The position numbers and the translations under genes were made by a program. Under the pieces are notes generated by a model, which did not search any database, was not told the origin of the DNA, and saw only the letters and a program-made list of their open reading frames with translations. A stretch of DNA of 37,325 bases from CAYSDH01 sp964429805 (GTDB lineage: Bacteria > Bacteroidota > Bacteroidia > Flavobacteriales_D > JABDKJ01): contig CAYSDH010000027.1 of the NCBI GenBank assembly GCA_964429805.1, forward strand, positions 1 through 37,325, given 5' to 3'. Below are positions 23,036-31,523 of this stretch, one piece after another (the first letter of the stretch is position 1; the number at the start of each line of letters is the position of its first letter).

Positions 23036-24091
23036 TCATTTAGTGTTCTTTCGAAGTTCCTTTTGTTTCAGTTCCTCAATTTTGTTTGTCATCCTTTCGC
23101 TGGGCCCATCTGCAACCTTTATGATGTAGTTGTCATTTCCTAGTGTTATTGTATTCTGAATCGGCATTGAGGCAGCTCCAACAACTACTCCAACAATAAT
23201 CAAAGGTACCGCTATCACGACACGACCTAGGCGACTCAATTGATTGTCATTTTCATCATCAAATACTAATAATGTCAATCCTGCAGCGCTCACGGAAAAC
23301 CCAAGAATGGCCGCGGCATTTCGAGACTCCTTATTTTTAAGGCTTTGCACTTTCATACGATTGATAGAAGAAAAGTCCACTTTCTTTCCATCTACATATA
23401 TAGATTGTTCCTCAATCTTTGTGACATTTCCTTGTGTAACTTGATCAAGTTTAGTTCTCAACCACACCTCAGTACCGAGGTCTAAAACTTCTCTAGGGCT
23501 CTCTGGGTATCTTTTGAGGTAAATCTGAACATGCTTCAGCTGACTGCTATCCGCTTTCTCTTCACCAACTAATAAAATTGAACTAAGTATGACAGAGTCC
23601 CGCTCTTGTTTAAACAGCAATGGCTCTTTGTTTACTCTTAAGGTGTACCCATTATCCATCTTATACTTTCGCGATGGAAATAGTGCAAGCCCTGAAATAC
23701 CAGTGATAGCCGTGGCTTGAGCAACACGTCTCACCACATCTTTATCTACGTCAGATCCCCTTGGGGCAATAGCCATCAAGGTGCCCATGCCCGCAGCACT
23801 GCTAATCAGCAACCCATTTCCCAATGTGTTACTCAGGTTTCTTTTTCTGATAAATTCTACCTCAGAAAATTGAACTGACTCTGACCCTATGTGCAAATAG
23901 TCGTTGACTATGGCCGTCAATCTGCCCTTCACCTTACCATTTTTAGTCCCCACTGTTAGCTGGTCGCCAAGATTGAAAGTGACTTGTGGAAACACACCGT
24001 TAAACACAGTCAGCGTTGAGTCTTTAACGTTTTGTCCAAAACAAAAAGTAGAAATAATAAACGCTAGAAAGAGTATGATGGTTTTTGGCAT
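23036..24091 (-). CDS. exported protein with internal duplication, unknown
   Basis: The frame reaches 24181, but the ATG at 24091 (351 aa) begins a signal peptide cut after about residue 20 (FCFGQ) and is preferred. The mature protein seems to contain two copies of one module. Each is a beta-rich unit (LGDQLTVGTKNGKVKGRLTAI, then FSEVEFIRKR; and LGTEVWLRTKLDQVTQGNVT, then FSSINRMKV) followed by a Gly/Ala-rich hydrophobic helix (LLISSAAGMGTLMAI; AAAILGFSVSAAGLTLLVF). A third hydrophobic segment (VVIAVPLIIVGVVVGAA) follows. This points to a periplasmic or membrane-associated protein. No family is recognised. Confidence 0.75.
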   Translation of the reverse strand: MPKTIILFLAFIISTFCFGQNVKDSTLTVFNGVFPQVTFNLGDQLTVGTKNGKVKGRLTAIVNDYLHIGSESVQFSEVEFIRKRNLSNTLGNGLLISSAAGMGTLMAIAPRGSDVDKDVVRRVAQATAITGISGLALFPSRKYKMDNGYTLRVNKEPLLFKQERDSVILSSILLVGEEKADSSQLKHVQIYLKRYPESPREVLDLGTEVWLRTKLDQVTQGNVTKIEEQSIYVDGKKVDFSSINRMKVQSLKNKESRNAAAILGFSVSAAGLTLLVFDDENDNQLSRLGRVVIAVPLIIVGVVVGAASMPIQNTITLGNDNYIIKVADGPSERMTNKIEELKQKELRKNTK

Positions 24092-24217
24092 TGCATTGAT
24101 TTGAATCGAAAAGTAAAGAAATAGAATTGACTTCATTGCGCATAAAAACGACAAACCCTTGACTTGATAGCACAATTTCAATTCGCCTAATTATCTCATC
24201 TTAAATGAAATATATCT

Positions 24218-24225
24218 TAGCTTTG
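24218..24225 (+). promoter_or_regulatory. -7 promoter element of the exported 178-aa protein gene
   Basis: Perfect TAGCTTTG match to TAnnTTTG, 22 nt before the ATG at 24248. No TTG lies at a fitting distance. Confidence 0.45.
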
Positions 24226-24247
24226 ACTTATCATTAAAGAAAAAGAC

Positions 24248-24784
24248 ATGAAAAAAGTAATAGGTGCAGTGAGACTAGTTTTTATAATTGGAGCATTGCT
24301 GTGTAGCGGTATGACATTGACAGCTCAGCAGACAGTTGATGCTGCACTTAATGGAGTAAATGACTTTAGACTTAATGGCTATCAACTTGATAATAATTTG
24401 AGTTTGGTGCGCCTGCAGACAAAACTTGGCGAAGCCGATGAGGAAGTGGAGCAGCTTGGCACAGAGCGTCTGTATAAGTACAATGACCTTGGGCTCACTG
24501 TCATAACTATGGATGGTGAAGTGAAAGGATTTGCACTTAACTTCAACTGGGATGGAGATAAAAAAGTGACAGAGACTGCCCTAAATGGTTCCCTTACAAT
24601 CATGGGCAAAGAAATAACAGCAGATTTGACTCAAGAAGAACTTAGCCAAATTGTGGGAATGAAAGTGGACTGCGGAATTCCAAGCATGTGTGCGCTCGGA
24701 GATCGAGAAGACAAGCTCGCAAAGATGGTTGCCTTTAATAAAGAAGGAAAGGTGACTCAGGTGTTGATTGTGCTTGCCAAGTAA
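24248..24784 (+). CDS. exported protein, unknown
   Basis: A 178-residue protein. The signal peptide ends near residue 27 (MTLTAQ), so it is periplasmic or secreted. The mature part has a LGEADEEVEQLGTERLYKYNDLGLTVITMDGEVKGFALNF stretch. That pattern (threshold-like Gly, then a short beta meander reading out a coefficient-like helix) is seen in small DUF7738/BamE-like domains, but I regard the link as weak. A later SLTIMGKEITADLTQEEL segment and two Cys (DCGIPSMC) may form a disulphide. The two hydrophobic Leu-rich ends suggest a compact domain. Single gene. Confidence 0.75.
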   Translation: MKKVIGAVRLVFIIGALLCSGMTLTAQQTVDAALNGVNDFRLNGYQLDNNLSLVRLQTKLGEADEEVEQLGTERLYKYNDLGLTVITMDGEVKGFALNFNWDGDKKVTETALNGSLTIMGKEITADLTQEELSQIVGMKVDCGIPSMCALGDREDKLAKMVAFNKEGKVTQVLIVLAK

Positions 24785-24833
24785 GTAGACTAAAACTTCT
24801 CCTTATTAGCCTTGTTGAACATTCCTGTTTGAC

Positions 24834-24865
24834 TTTGCAATGTATCGCTCAGAATGTGAACTTTG
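24834..24865 (+). promoter_or_regulatory. candidate promoter of the asnB polysaccharide operon
   Basis: TTTG (24834-24837), 20-nt spacer, then GAACTTTG (24858-24865), one mismatch from TAnnTTTG. The GTG start of asnB at 24872 follows after 6 nt, so the operon mRNA would be nearly leaderless. Confidence 0.45.
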
Positions 24866-24871
24866 CAGTCT

Positions 24872-26773
24872 GTGTGCGGTATCTCAGGTATATGGCGATT
24901 TGATCGAACTCCTATCTCGGAGTCTTCCTTAGAACGTTTTAATAACAGCATGACTCATCGCGGTCCAGATGGTGCTGGAATTAAGATTTTTAAAGAGCAT
25001 GGGCTTGGATTGGCGCATCGTAGACTGTCAATTCTAGACATTTCTGAAGCCGGGACCCAGCCTATGGCAGACAGAGATGCTTCAATCTGGATTACGTATA
25101 ACGGAGAGATATTCAACTTCATAGAGATACGAGATGAACTTAAAGGGCTTGGTTATTCATTCGTTTCTGACTCAGATACCGAAGTAATTATCTCCGCATA
25201 CAAAAAGTGGGGCACAGACTGCTTCTATAAATTTAACGGCATGTGGGCCATCTGTATCTGGGATTCCAGAATAGATGAGCTCATACTATGTCGTGACCGT
25301 TACGGTATAAAACCACTCTATTACCATCACTCGCATGAGCTGTTTGCTTTCGCCTCTGAGACTAACGCCTTCAAACATCTCGATGGCTTGCAGCGTGAAG
25401 TCGACCCGACTCGACTGCAGATAGGCCTAGCTGATACATACGCGCTAGAAGGAGCAGGGCATACCTTATTTAAAAATATATTTCAGCTCCAACCCGGCCA
25501 CATGCTCAGAATGAAGCGGGGAGGGGTGGCCAATGAGTCGCGCTGGTATGACATCAGAACGCATATCGTTCCCACTAGCAGTGCCTATGACAAACAGGTA
25601 GAAGACTACAAAAACCTCTTTGCCGATTGTTGCGCCTTGAGAATGAGGTCTGACGTCACCTTGGCGACCGCGCTCAGTGGTGGAGTAGATAGCACGGCCG
25701 TTTATAGCATGGTGCATCACCTCATGAATTCTCAATCAGATGCAACGCGTGTGCCAGATGATTGGCAGCAGGCATTCGTGCAAACCTTTCCAGGTACAGA
25801 AATAGATGAGCGAGCCTGGGCAGAAAAAGCCGTGTCTCACACCAATGGCTCGGCCACTTACTTGGTGCCTGATAACAAGTCGTTGGCTGATGATGTGCTG
25901 AAAACAAACGTACATTTTGATGCCATTTCTACTACACCCATTATAGCGCTGATGGGCGTCTATAAGGGAATGAGAGACAACGGGGTAACCGTGTCATTAG
26001 ACGGACATGGCGTAGATGAAATGCTCTTTGGCTACAAGAAACTTGTCCATGAAGCGCATCAATATCATACATGGAATGCCTCTGAAAATGAAGCAAAAAA
26101 GATTGCAGAAGTATTGGCGAGCCTCTTTCCAGAAGAGCAGCGTGAGCGAAAACTCAAAGGCTATTGCAAAGAAATAGACCTGGCACAAGCCAAGCGAAAC
26201 TCCCTAATGGGAAAAATTAAAAAAGTATACCGTAATCTAAGCCCACGATCAGAGGCCATTTTGGTTTCTGACCTGCTTCCAACAAGAAGTGCCGAGACCT
26301 ATGAGTTTGGTGAGTACAACGCCCTCGATCAAGCTGTGTTAACTGATTTCTTTCAGGGTTCTTTGCCAAGCCTGCTCAGAAATTTTGACAAAGCGGCCAT
26401 GTACAGCAGTATCGAAATCAGAATGCCCTTTATGGATTACAGGTTGGTAGAAAAGTCATTTTCACTACCCGTATCCAGTAAACTTGGCGGAGGATATACC
26501 AAGCGCATTTTGCGTGACGCCATGGCTGGAATAATGCCCGAAGCAAACAGAGTCAGAACCTACAAAGTTGGACTAGGCGCACCCACCGGTAGATGGATGC
26601 ACAAAGAGCTCAAAGAGCTAGTCACAGATACGCTCAACTCGAAGTCATTCAAGGAGTCGAACCTTTTTGAGGGAGGTGAAACTTTAGACCTGTTTAATGA
26701 TATTGAAACAGCTTCAGACCCTCGTAACATTGAGGTTTGGAAGCACCTTAACGCCCACTGGATTAGCTCATGA
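24872..26773 (+). CDS. asnB: asparagine synthetase (glutamine-hydrolysing), class II
   Basis: Moves amide nitrogen from glutamine to an AMP-activated carboxylate, classically aspartate. The frame can be read from a TTG at 24863, but the class II amidotransferase needs Cys right after the initiator Met, so the GTG at 24872 (MCGISGIWRF, 633 aa) is the real start. The N-terminal domain (1-210) has MTHRGPDGAG, HRRLSILD and YNGEIFNF. The synthetase domain has the PP-motif SGGVDS at about 269-274 and LDGHGVDEMLFGY. It heads a six-gene surface-polysaccharide operon. In such settings AsnB-like enzymes often amidate sugar carboxylates instead of aspartate, so both roles are possible. It overlaps the next gene by 4 nt (ATGA). 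Confidence 0.92.
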   Translation: MCGISGIWRFDRTPISESSLERFNNSMTHRGPDGAGIKIFKEHGLGLAHRRLSILDISEAGTQPMADRDASIWITYNGEIFNFIEIRDELKGLGYSFVSDSDTEVIISAYKKWGTDCFYKFNGMWAICIWDSRIDELILCRDRYGIKPLYYHHSHELFAFASETNAFKHLDGLQREVDPTRLQIGLADTYALEGAGHTLFKNIFQLQPGHMLRMKRGGVANESRWYDIRTHIVPTSSAYDKQVEDYKNLFADCCALRMRSDVTLATALSGGVDSTAVYSMVHHLMNSQSDATRVPDDWQQAFVQTFPGTEIDERAWAEKAVSHTNGSATYLVPDNKSLADDVLKTNVHFDAISTTPIIALMGVYKGMRDNGVTVSLDGHGVDEMLFGYKKLVHEAHQYHTWNASENEAKKIAEVLASLFPEEQRERKLKGYCKEIDLAQAKRNSLMGKIKKVYRNLSPRSEAILVSDLLPTRSAETYEFGEYNALDQAVLTDFFQGSLPSLLRNFDKAAMYSSIEIRMPFMDYRLVEKSFSLPVSSKLGGGYTKRILRDAMAGIMPEANRVRTYKVGLGAPTGRWMHKELKELVTDTLNSKSFKESNLFEGGETLDLFNDIETASDPRNIEVWKHLNAHWISS

Positions 26774-27987
26774 AAATGCTCTATCTCTATATAGGTGGAG
26801 GATTGGCACACAGCTCTGTGCAGTCAAAACTAGAGGCTAAAATCTCCCGATTTAATTCTTCTGGAATAGAGACGAAAGGACTATTTCTGTCTTATGCCGT
26901 TGACAAGCGCACCAGAGTAGATGAGTACATCGATCTTCTGCCATTAAAGAGAGTGGCTAATAAATACTTCACAGCAGTACATCAAAGAAAGGCGAATGCG
27001 CAGGCTGTGTCATATATCATAGAGCAGGTTCAAGCTGATTATGATGTCATCTACTTCCGATATCCAGGCGCCTCTGCGCACCTGATTCCGATACTAAAAA
27101 AGTATGGCCACAAGATGCTGTTTGAGCATAACAGCAAAGAGTTAGAAGAACTTAAATTGCATGGCAAGTCCATTCCTTTTGGTCTAAGGCCAAGCACATT
27201 TATTCCTTGGCTTCAGGACAAGAAATGGCGTATAGCCCATGAGGCGCGTTACGCACGGCCTATGCTCAACGCAATGCACATGGGGCTAGCTGTGACAAAT
27301 GACATGGCCGACTATGAGATTGAGCGGTCAGGCGGCAGCTACAACTGTATTGGTAATAGCAATGGTGTAGATGTGCAAAAAGTACCCTTAAGGAAAGCAC
27401 CAAAGTATGACGGCAAAGAACTCCGTATGATATTCATGCGCGGTGCAAATACCAATGCTCCGTATCACGGGGTAGATCGACTATTACACGGATTAAAAAA
27501 TTATACTGGTCCGCTTAAGTTGACCTTATACTTAGTCGGTGCTAAGTTTGACCAAGAGAAAGAATGGCTCGCTAAAAATGGCCTATCAGACGAGGTAGAA
27601 TTCACTGGTAAACTCACTGGCGATGATCTGTCCGCGCTCTTTGATACTTGTCATGTCAGTTTCGGTTCGCTCGGTCTGCATCGCATCAAAATGTGGGAAG
27701 GCTCAGTGCTAAAGGTAAACGAGTCTTTGGCCAGAGGAATCCCTGTAGTTGTGGCACATAAAGACATGGAGCTATTTTATAACAAGGAGTTTGAGCCATA
27801 TCACTTGCTTTGTCCTGCCGATGAGAGTGCCATTGACTTGTCTCAAGTCGGGGCCTTGGCTGAGCGTGTATATGCTGATCCAGCGCATCCAGAAAAGATC
27901 AGGTCTCTTGCGCTGCGCATCGTAGACTATAGTGTTAAGATTAAGAGGGCAGCAGAAATAATTAAGAAGGAGTTTGGTTTCTCATGA
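26770..27987 (+). CDS. glycosyltransferase (GT4-like), first of three
   Basis: 405-residue cytosolic protein with a GT-B architecture. The N-terminal half opens MKMLYLYIGGGLAHSSVQSKLEAK with a GLFLSYAVD strand, then VIYFRYPGASAHL and an acceptor-side MLFEHNSKELEE. The C-terminal half starts around ELRMIFMRGANTNAPYHGVDRLL and has the donor-site VEFTGKLTGDDLSALF and VNESLARGIPVVVAHKD motifs, as in family GT4. It transfers a sugar from a nucleotide- or lipid-linked donor during glycan assembly; donor and linkage cannot be told. ATGA overlaps on both sides (4 nt with asnB, 4 nt with the next gene) point to translational coupling. Confidence 0.8.
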   Translation: MKMLYLYIGGGLAHSSVQSKLEAKISRFNSSGIETKGLFLSYAVDKRTRVDEYIDLLPLKRVANKYFTAVHQRKANAQAVSYIIEQVQADYDVIYFRYPGASAHLIPILKKYGHKMLFEHNSKELEELKLHGKSIPFGLRPSTFIPWLQDKKWRIAHEARYARPMLNAMHMGLAVTNDMADYEIERSGGSYNCIGNSNGVDVQKVPLRKAPKYDGKELRMIFMRGANTNAPYHGVDRLLHGLKNYTGPLKLTLYLVGAKFDQEKEWLAKNGLSDEVEFTGKLTGDDLSALFDTCHVSFGSLGLHRIKMWEGSVLKVNESLARGIPVVVAHKDMELFYNKEFEPYHLLCPADESAIDLSQVGALAERVYADPAHPEKIRSLALRIVDYSVKIKRAAEIIKKEFGFS

Positions 27988-29165
27988 AGAGTCTTTTTCT
28001 CTATACGCTGGCATATCCTACAGGTAATGGAGAGGCATTTATTCACGCAGAATTACCTTATTTGTCAGCGGCATTTGGTCAGGTGACCATCGTTCCAATT
28101 AGAAAAGAAGATGGTCAAAGAGAGTTGCCATCAAATGTGTCTGTGCACTTCCTCAGCACAGAAAAGTATCAGGCATCAAAGAGTGAAAAACTGGCCTTCA
28201 TCGGCTCGCGATTGACCAATCGCAAATTCCTTACAGACATCACATATCAAATGGGAATGGCGGGTCAGCTCATTCAACGAGAGAAAGCCTTGGAGCGCTT
28301 AATCTCTGACCAGCCAGAGGCTGTGCATTATTCCTATTGGTTGAGTGATTGGGCCACTGTGTTGGCGCGTCTTTCGGCCAAAGGGCTAGTGAGTGGTTTT
28401 CACAGTAGAGCACACGGTTTTGATCTGTATGCCGAGCGCGCCCGACTTGGATTTCATCCGTATCAGGCATTTCAGATTAAGCATGCCACTGCGGTGCATG
28501 CGGTGTCAGAACGTGGTAAAAGGTACTTGAGCAGTCTGCACAAGCAGGCGCAAAACATTGAGCGCAGCTATCTCGGTACTGCGGATAATGGCATGTCTGA
28601 GTATCAGCCAGCTGGACGTATTCACATCTTGTCATGCTCATCAATCATTAGTCTCAAGCGAGTAGAACTTATCGCTGACCTTTTTTGTCAAACTGGAGAC
28701 AAAGTAGACTGGACACACATTGGTGCTGGAGATGCTTTTGACATCGAGGCTGAAGTACGTCCGCGTATAGCTGGGCGAGACAAGAAGCTGACAGTCACTG
28801 GCAGCATGGGTCATGCAGATGTGCTGTGCTACATGAAGAGCGAGCACGTCTCTGTATTCGTCAATCTGTCAACTACAGAGGGCATACCGGTAACCATGAT
28901 GGAGGCCATCAGTATGGGCATACCCATTATAGGTACAAACGTAGGTGGCGTTTCTGAACTAGTGACTAAGCAGACAGGAAAATTGATTGAGCCAGACGAT
29001 ATTGACATCAGTAGTTTGGCTCAATTCATAGATAATTGGGAGCATGAAGAAATGTTCTCATCTGATTTCAGAAATGGAGTGCGTGAGTATTGGAAACAAT
29101 GGTTCAGTGCGGAGAAGAATTATAAACTATTTTGCACGCAATTGAAGACGGTCCATGCTATTTAA
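27984..29165 (+). CDS. glycosyltransferase (GT4), second of three
   Basis: 393 residues, retaining GT-B fold. The acceptor half includes YSYWLSDWATVLARLSAKGLVSGFHSRAHGFDLY, resembling colanic-acid-type glycosyltransferases (WcaL). The donor half has CSSIISLKRVELIADLF, HIGAGDAFDIEAEV and the clear E-x7-E-like motif TTEGIPVTMMEAISMGIPIIGTNVGGVSELV, the nucleotide-sugar site of GT4. It is most likely a cytosolic enzyme adding a sugar to the lipid-linked repeat unit. It overlaps the previous gene by 4 nt and the next by 11 nt. Confidence 0.88.
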   Translation: MKSLFLYTLAYPTGNGEAFIHAELPYLSAAFGQVTIVPIRKEDGQRELPSNVSVHFLSTEKYQASKSEKLAFIGSRLTNRKFLTDITYQMGMAGQLIQREKALERLISDQPEAVHYSYWLSDWATVLARLSAKGLVSGFHSRAHGFDLYAERARLGFHPYQAFQIKHATAVHAVSERGKRYLSSLHKQAQNIERSYLGTADNGMSEYQPAGRIHILSCSSIISLKRVELIADLFCQTGDKVDWTHIGAGDAFDIEAEVRPRIAGRDKKLTVTGSMGHADVLCYMKSEHVSVFVNLSTTEGIPVTMMEAISMGIPIIGTNVGGVSELVTKQTGKLIEPDDIDISSLAQFIDNWEHEEMFSSDFRNGVREYWKQWFSAEKNYKLFCTQLKTVHAI

Positions 29166-30594
29166 CTCGTTTAAATTCTTCCTCTTTTTTCCGCTCGTTT
29201 GTCTGGGCTATTTTCTGCTGCCGCAGCGCTGGAGGTGGCTTCTGTTATTAGCTGGAAGTTATTACTTCTACATGGCTTGGAAGCCAGAGTATATCATACT
29301 CATCATCGTCAGCACGCTCATCGACTTTTTCGCCTCAAGTCAAATGGGAAAGACCGAGTCTAAAGAAGCACGAAAACCATGGTTGTGGTTATCCTTATTT
29401 AGTAATCTCGGTATCCTTTTAACCTTCAAGTATTACGGCTTTTTTGCTGGTAATATTGACCACTTATTTCAAGTGGCGGGCATCAGTTATAAGCTGCCCA
29501 TTTCGGAGTTGATTCTGCCCATGGGGATTTCCTTTTACACTTTCCAAACTATGGCATACAGCATTGATGTCTATAACGGAAAAATCAAGCACGAAACCCA
29601 CCTTGGTTACTTTGCTTTATACGTCTCATACTTTCCACAGTTGGTGGCTGGTCCGATAGAGCGAGCGCAGAATTTACTCTATCAGTTTAGGCTCAAGTTT
29701 GATTTCGAATACGGAAGAGCGGTCTCTGGTTTGAAGCAAATGCTTTGGGGCTTTTTCAAAAAAGTAGTGATTGCTGATAGGGTAGGTGTCATCGTTGATA
29801 TGGCCTACAACAGTCCAGGAGATTATGACGGGCTGGCCTTGGCCCTGGCCACTGTGCTCTTTGCATTTCAGATATACTGCGACTTCTCGGGCTATTCTGA
29901 CATCGCCATTGGCGCGTCTAAAGTCTTGGGCATAAAACTCATGGATAATTTTCGAACTCCATATTTCAGCAAAGACATTTCAGAGTTTTGGAAAAGATGG
30001 CATATCTCTCTTTCCACATGGTTTAGAGACTATCTCTACATCCCTCTTGGAGGAAATAGAGTTGTAAAGTGGAGATGGTATTACAACCTCATGATTGTCT
30101 TTTTAGTCAGTGGATTTTGGCACGGGGCCAACTGGACATTTATCATTTGGGGAGGACTGCATGGACTTTATCTTGTCATGGCCATAGTCTTTGAAGATGT
30201 AAACAAGAAGCTGGCGCAAGTGATTGGACTCACCAAGAGTAAGTTTCTGCATAAGTGGGTAAACATTGCCATCACCTTCGCGCTGGTGCTCTTTGCGTGG
30301 ATTTATTTTAGGGCCAATTCGGCTACTGATGGTCACCTCATAGTTCAGAAAATATTAAGTCTCTCTTCGGGCTCAGAGCATAGCTTAATCTTGTATATCG
30401 CTGACGGAAAAGTGCTTATTACAATCGCGCTACTTGGCTTATTTGCGCTGTCTGATTCATACATTGATAGTCTTATCAAACAGAAGAGAACATTGTCGCG
30501 CACCCCAAGCCTCATACTCTACGCGGCCATGATGGTGATAATCTTGATAGCAGGAAATTTTGGCGAAGTGAACTTTTTATATTTCCAGTTCTGA
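29155..30594 (+). CDS. MBOAT family O-acyltransferase (AlgI-like)
   Basis: 479-residue polytopic membrane protein (about ten or more hydrophobic segments) that passes acetyl groups from cytosolic acetyl donors across the membrane for polysaccharide O-acetylation. It opens MLFNSFKFFLFFPLV, the classic AlgI-type N-terminus. MBOAT signatures are PLVAGPIER-like (PQLVAGPIERAQNLL), FWKRWHISLSTWFRDYLYIPLGGN (His283) and SGFWHGANWTFIIWGGLHG. His323 is the likely catalytic residue, matching the essential His of AlgI. The start lies inside the end of the preceding glycosyltransferase gene (11-nt overlap). Its partner is probably the SGNH protein encoded next. Confidence 0.95.
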   Translation: MLFNSFKFFLFFPLVCLGYFLLPQRWRWLLLLAGSYYFYMAWKPEYIILIIVSTLIDFFASSQMGKTESKEARKPWLWLSLFSNLGILLTFKYYGFFAGNIDHLFQVAGISYKLPISELILPMGISFYTFQTMAYSIDVYNGKIKHETHLGYFALYVSYFPQLVAGPIERAQNLLYQFRLKFDFEYGRAVSGLKQMLWGFFKKVVIADRVGVIVDMAYNSPGDYDGLALALATVLFAFQIYCDFSGYSDIAIGASKVLGIKLMDNFRTPYFSKDISEFWKRWHISLSTWFRDYLYIPLGGNRVVKWRWYYNLMIVFLVSGFWHGANWTFIIWGGLHGLYLVMAIVFEDVNKKLAQVIGLTKSKFLHKWVNIAITFALVLFAWIYFRANSATDGHLIVQKILSLSSGSEHSLILYIADGKVLITIALLGLFALSDSYIDSLIKQKRTLSRTPSLILYAAMMVIILIAGNFGEVNFLYFQF

Positions 30595-31523
30595 TGAAGA
30601 GATTAATCACACACGGATTACTTTTTTCCTTGATCTCTTTGGTCATGTACGTGCTCATCATGTGGGCGCTTAATTCTGTGTCAGTTGCTGAAGTTCCGCT
30701 GGTGTACCGTTTCTGCGATGGACTCTACTTCTATGGTGGCGATACGCAAAAAACGTTTGAAGATTATGAGCAATCACCCGGCTCTGAGCTTGTCGTCATC
30801 GGTAGCTCTCATGCTTACAGAGGCTATGACCCAGCAATTTTTGAACAGAATGGGCTAGATATGTTCAACCTCGGCACACACAGTCAGGCGCTTTCAGATA
30901 CGCGCATCATCCTTGAAGATGTCGTCAAGCAGCCTGAGACTAAAGTGCTCATCATTGACTTGTATTCTGCCATCATGTCGGCTGACGGCATAGAGTCAGG
31001 ATCTTGTCTTATTTCTAATATTAATTCAGACAAAGTAGCGGCCCGAATAGCACTAGGCATGGGTGACATCAGAGCGGCTAATATGTTTACCATTCGCATG
31101 CTCAACAAGGCCAATGAGCCTTTTCATGAAGTAGACAGCTACAAGTACAAAGGCTACTGCGAGCGCGCAGATTCGCTGAGTAAAGAGATTAGATATCAGA
31201 AGTATGGCAACTCGTTTGAGTACACCAAAAAAGAGAAGCAGGGCCTCATTGATATATTAGACTATTGTCAAAAGAATGAACTGACTGCCATACTCGTTTC
31301 TCATCCGCAGCCAAAGGAGATTAACAGAGTGGCGCACGAGGAGTTTAAGGTCTTTTTAAATGAAATTTTGACCAAGCGTGACGTGCCTTTTTTAGATTAC
31401 ACCTTTGCTCACGACTTAAATTCTGCGCATCATTTTTATGATAACACGCACCTCAACAAGGCTGGTGTAGACTTGTTTAATGAGCAACTGATACCAGACT
31501 TAAAGGAGATTCTAAACCGATGA
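30594..31523 (+). CDS. SGNH-hydrolase-like protein, AlgJ/AlgX-type acetyltransferase partner
   Basis: 309 residues with an N-terminal membrane anchor (about 7-26) and a periplasmic catalytic domain. Block I is VVIGSSHAYRGYDP with Ser72 the likely nucleophile. Near the C-terminus HFYDNTHLNKAGVDLF carries the DxxH dyad (Asp283, His286), so the Ser-Asp-His triad looks complete. Placed directly after an AlgI-like MBOAT (1-nt overlap, TGATG), it is probably the periplasmic partner that transfers the acetyl group to the polysaccharide; an esterase role is the alternative. It overlaps the next gene by 4 nt. Confidence 0.85.
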   Translation: MKRLITHGLLFSLISLVMYVLIMWALNSVSVAEVPLVYRFCDGLYFYGGDTQKTFEDYEQSPGSELVVIGSSHAYRGYDPAIFEQNGLDMFNLGTHSQALSDTRIILEDVVKQPETKVLIIDLYSAIMSADGIESGSCLISNINSDKVAARIALGMGDIRAANMFTIRMLNKANEPFHEVDSYKYKGYCERADSLSKEIRYQKYGNSFEYTKKEKQGLIDILDYCQKNELTAILVSHPQPKEINRVAHEEFKVFLNEILTKRDVPFLDYTFAHDLNSAHHFYDNTHLNKAGVDLFNEQLIPDLKEILNR

